A stretch of 5,782 nt of DNA. It comes from an uncultured Chloroflexota bacterium (GTDB lineage: Bacteria > Chloroflexota > Anaerolineae > Aggregatilineales > Phototrophicaceae). A model generated the notes under the pieces. The model made no database searches. It was not told where the DNA came from and saw only the letters and a list, made by a program, of their open reading frames with translations. Positions 5,592-5,782 of the stretch are shown piece by piece. Position 1 is the first letter of the stretch. Each line of letters opens with the position of its first letter. The position numbers and the translations under genes are program-made. The stretch covers positions 1 through 5,782 of the forward strand of contig CALMZT010001056.1 in NCBI GenBank assembly GCA_937870805.1, read 5' to 3'.

Positions 5592-5782
5592 ATGAAACGT
5601 TCACACCAAAAAATGCATTTGCTTTCAGTTATATCGATACTTTTCCTTGTTTTAGGGCTGTCTTCCAGTGTTCTTCGAGCACAAGAGAGCGGCGAGATCA
5701 TCATTGGGCTGATTACAAAGACGGAAACCAACCCATTCTTCGTCAAGATGCGCGAAGGCGCGCAAGCGGCGGCGGATGCGTT
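5592..5782 (+). CDS. Sugar ABC importer substrate-binding protein, FrcB-like (3' part missing)
   Basis: Only the first 63 codons are in the window. Residues 1-30 are a signal peptide: basic start (MKRSHQK), hydrophobic core (LLSVISILFLVLGLSS) and a likely cleavage after VLRA before QES. The mature start, EIIIGLITKTETNPFFVKMREGAQAAADA, is the first strand and helix of a type-1 periplasmic binding protein. The run LITKTxTNPFFVKMxEGA is what I recall from fructose-binding FrcB-type proteins, but ribose- and other monosaccharide-binding relatives are close, so the sugar is not certain. No lipobox cysteine is seen in the signal, which is unusual if the host lacks an outer membrane. GGAG (5581-5584) lies 7 nt before the ATG. 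ATPase and permease genes should follow to the right. Expression is probably under the divergent LacI-family repressor. Confidence 0.88.
   Translation, partial: MKRSHQKMHLLSVISILFLVLGLSSSVLRAQESGEIIIGLITKTETNPFFVKMREGAQAAADA

Overview
The window is bacterial DNA of moderate G+C content. It has short gene-poor gaps and no rRNA, tRNA or CRISPR that I can find. Three things together suggest, without proving, an environmental member of the Chloroflexota (Anaerolineae-like): the GTAGGGG-type intergenic hairpins, the mix of an S9 peptidase, a LacI regulator and a sugar-binding protein, and the (A)AAGG/GGAG ribosome binding sites. No marker gene is present, so the taxonomy is an inference. || Layout: (a) 1-964, minus strand, is an exported metallophosphoesterase of the purple acid phosphatase type, cut by the left edge. 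(b) 965-1312 is a repeat-rich gap holding a 21-bp-period imperfect tandem repeat, a possible 12-codon leader ORF and five 7-bp repeats that end next to the following start codon. (c) 1313-1792, plus strand, encodes an unrecognised 159-residue protein with a predicted helix-turn-helix, a Gln/Pro-rich linker and a helical C-terminal half. (d) 1793-2251 is a gap with no credible gene but four strong inverted repeats: two GTAGGGG hairpins, a 22-bp perfect palindrome and a 38-nt stem-loop. (e) 2252-4138, minus strand, is a complete S9 (prolyl oligopeptidase family) serine peptidase. (f) 4339-5352, minus strand, is a LacI-family repressor. (g) 5592 to the right edge, plus strand, is the start of an exported sugar-binding protein of an ABC importer, resembling FrcB. 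|| How the genes relate: the clearest unit is the divergent pair of LacI regulator and sugar-binding protein. Their shared 239-bp gap holds a perfect 20-bp palindrome with a central CG, the hallmark of a LacI-family operator. It fills the spacer of a predicted regulator promoter and overlaps a weaker predicted -35 box on the other side. This fits autoregulation plus sugar-responsive control of an importer whose remaining genes should lie to the right. The peptidase sits downstream of the regulator on the same strand, about 200 bp away, with its own good predicted promoter, so it is probably a separate transcription unit. The HTH gene and the peptidase converge on the hairpin-rich gap. I see no wholly new system. 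The repeat-laden gaps around the HTH gene are the least explained part of the window.
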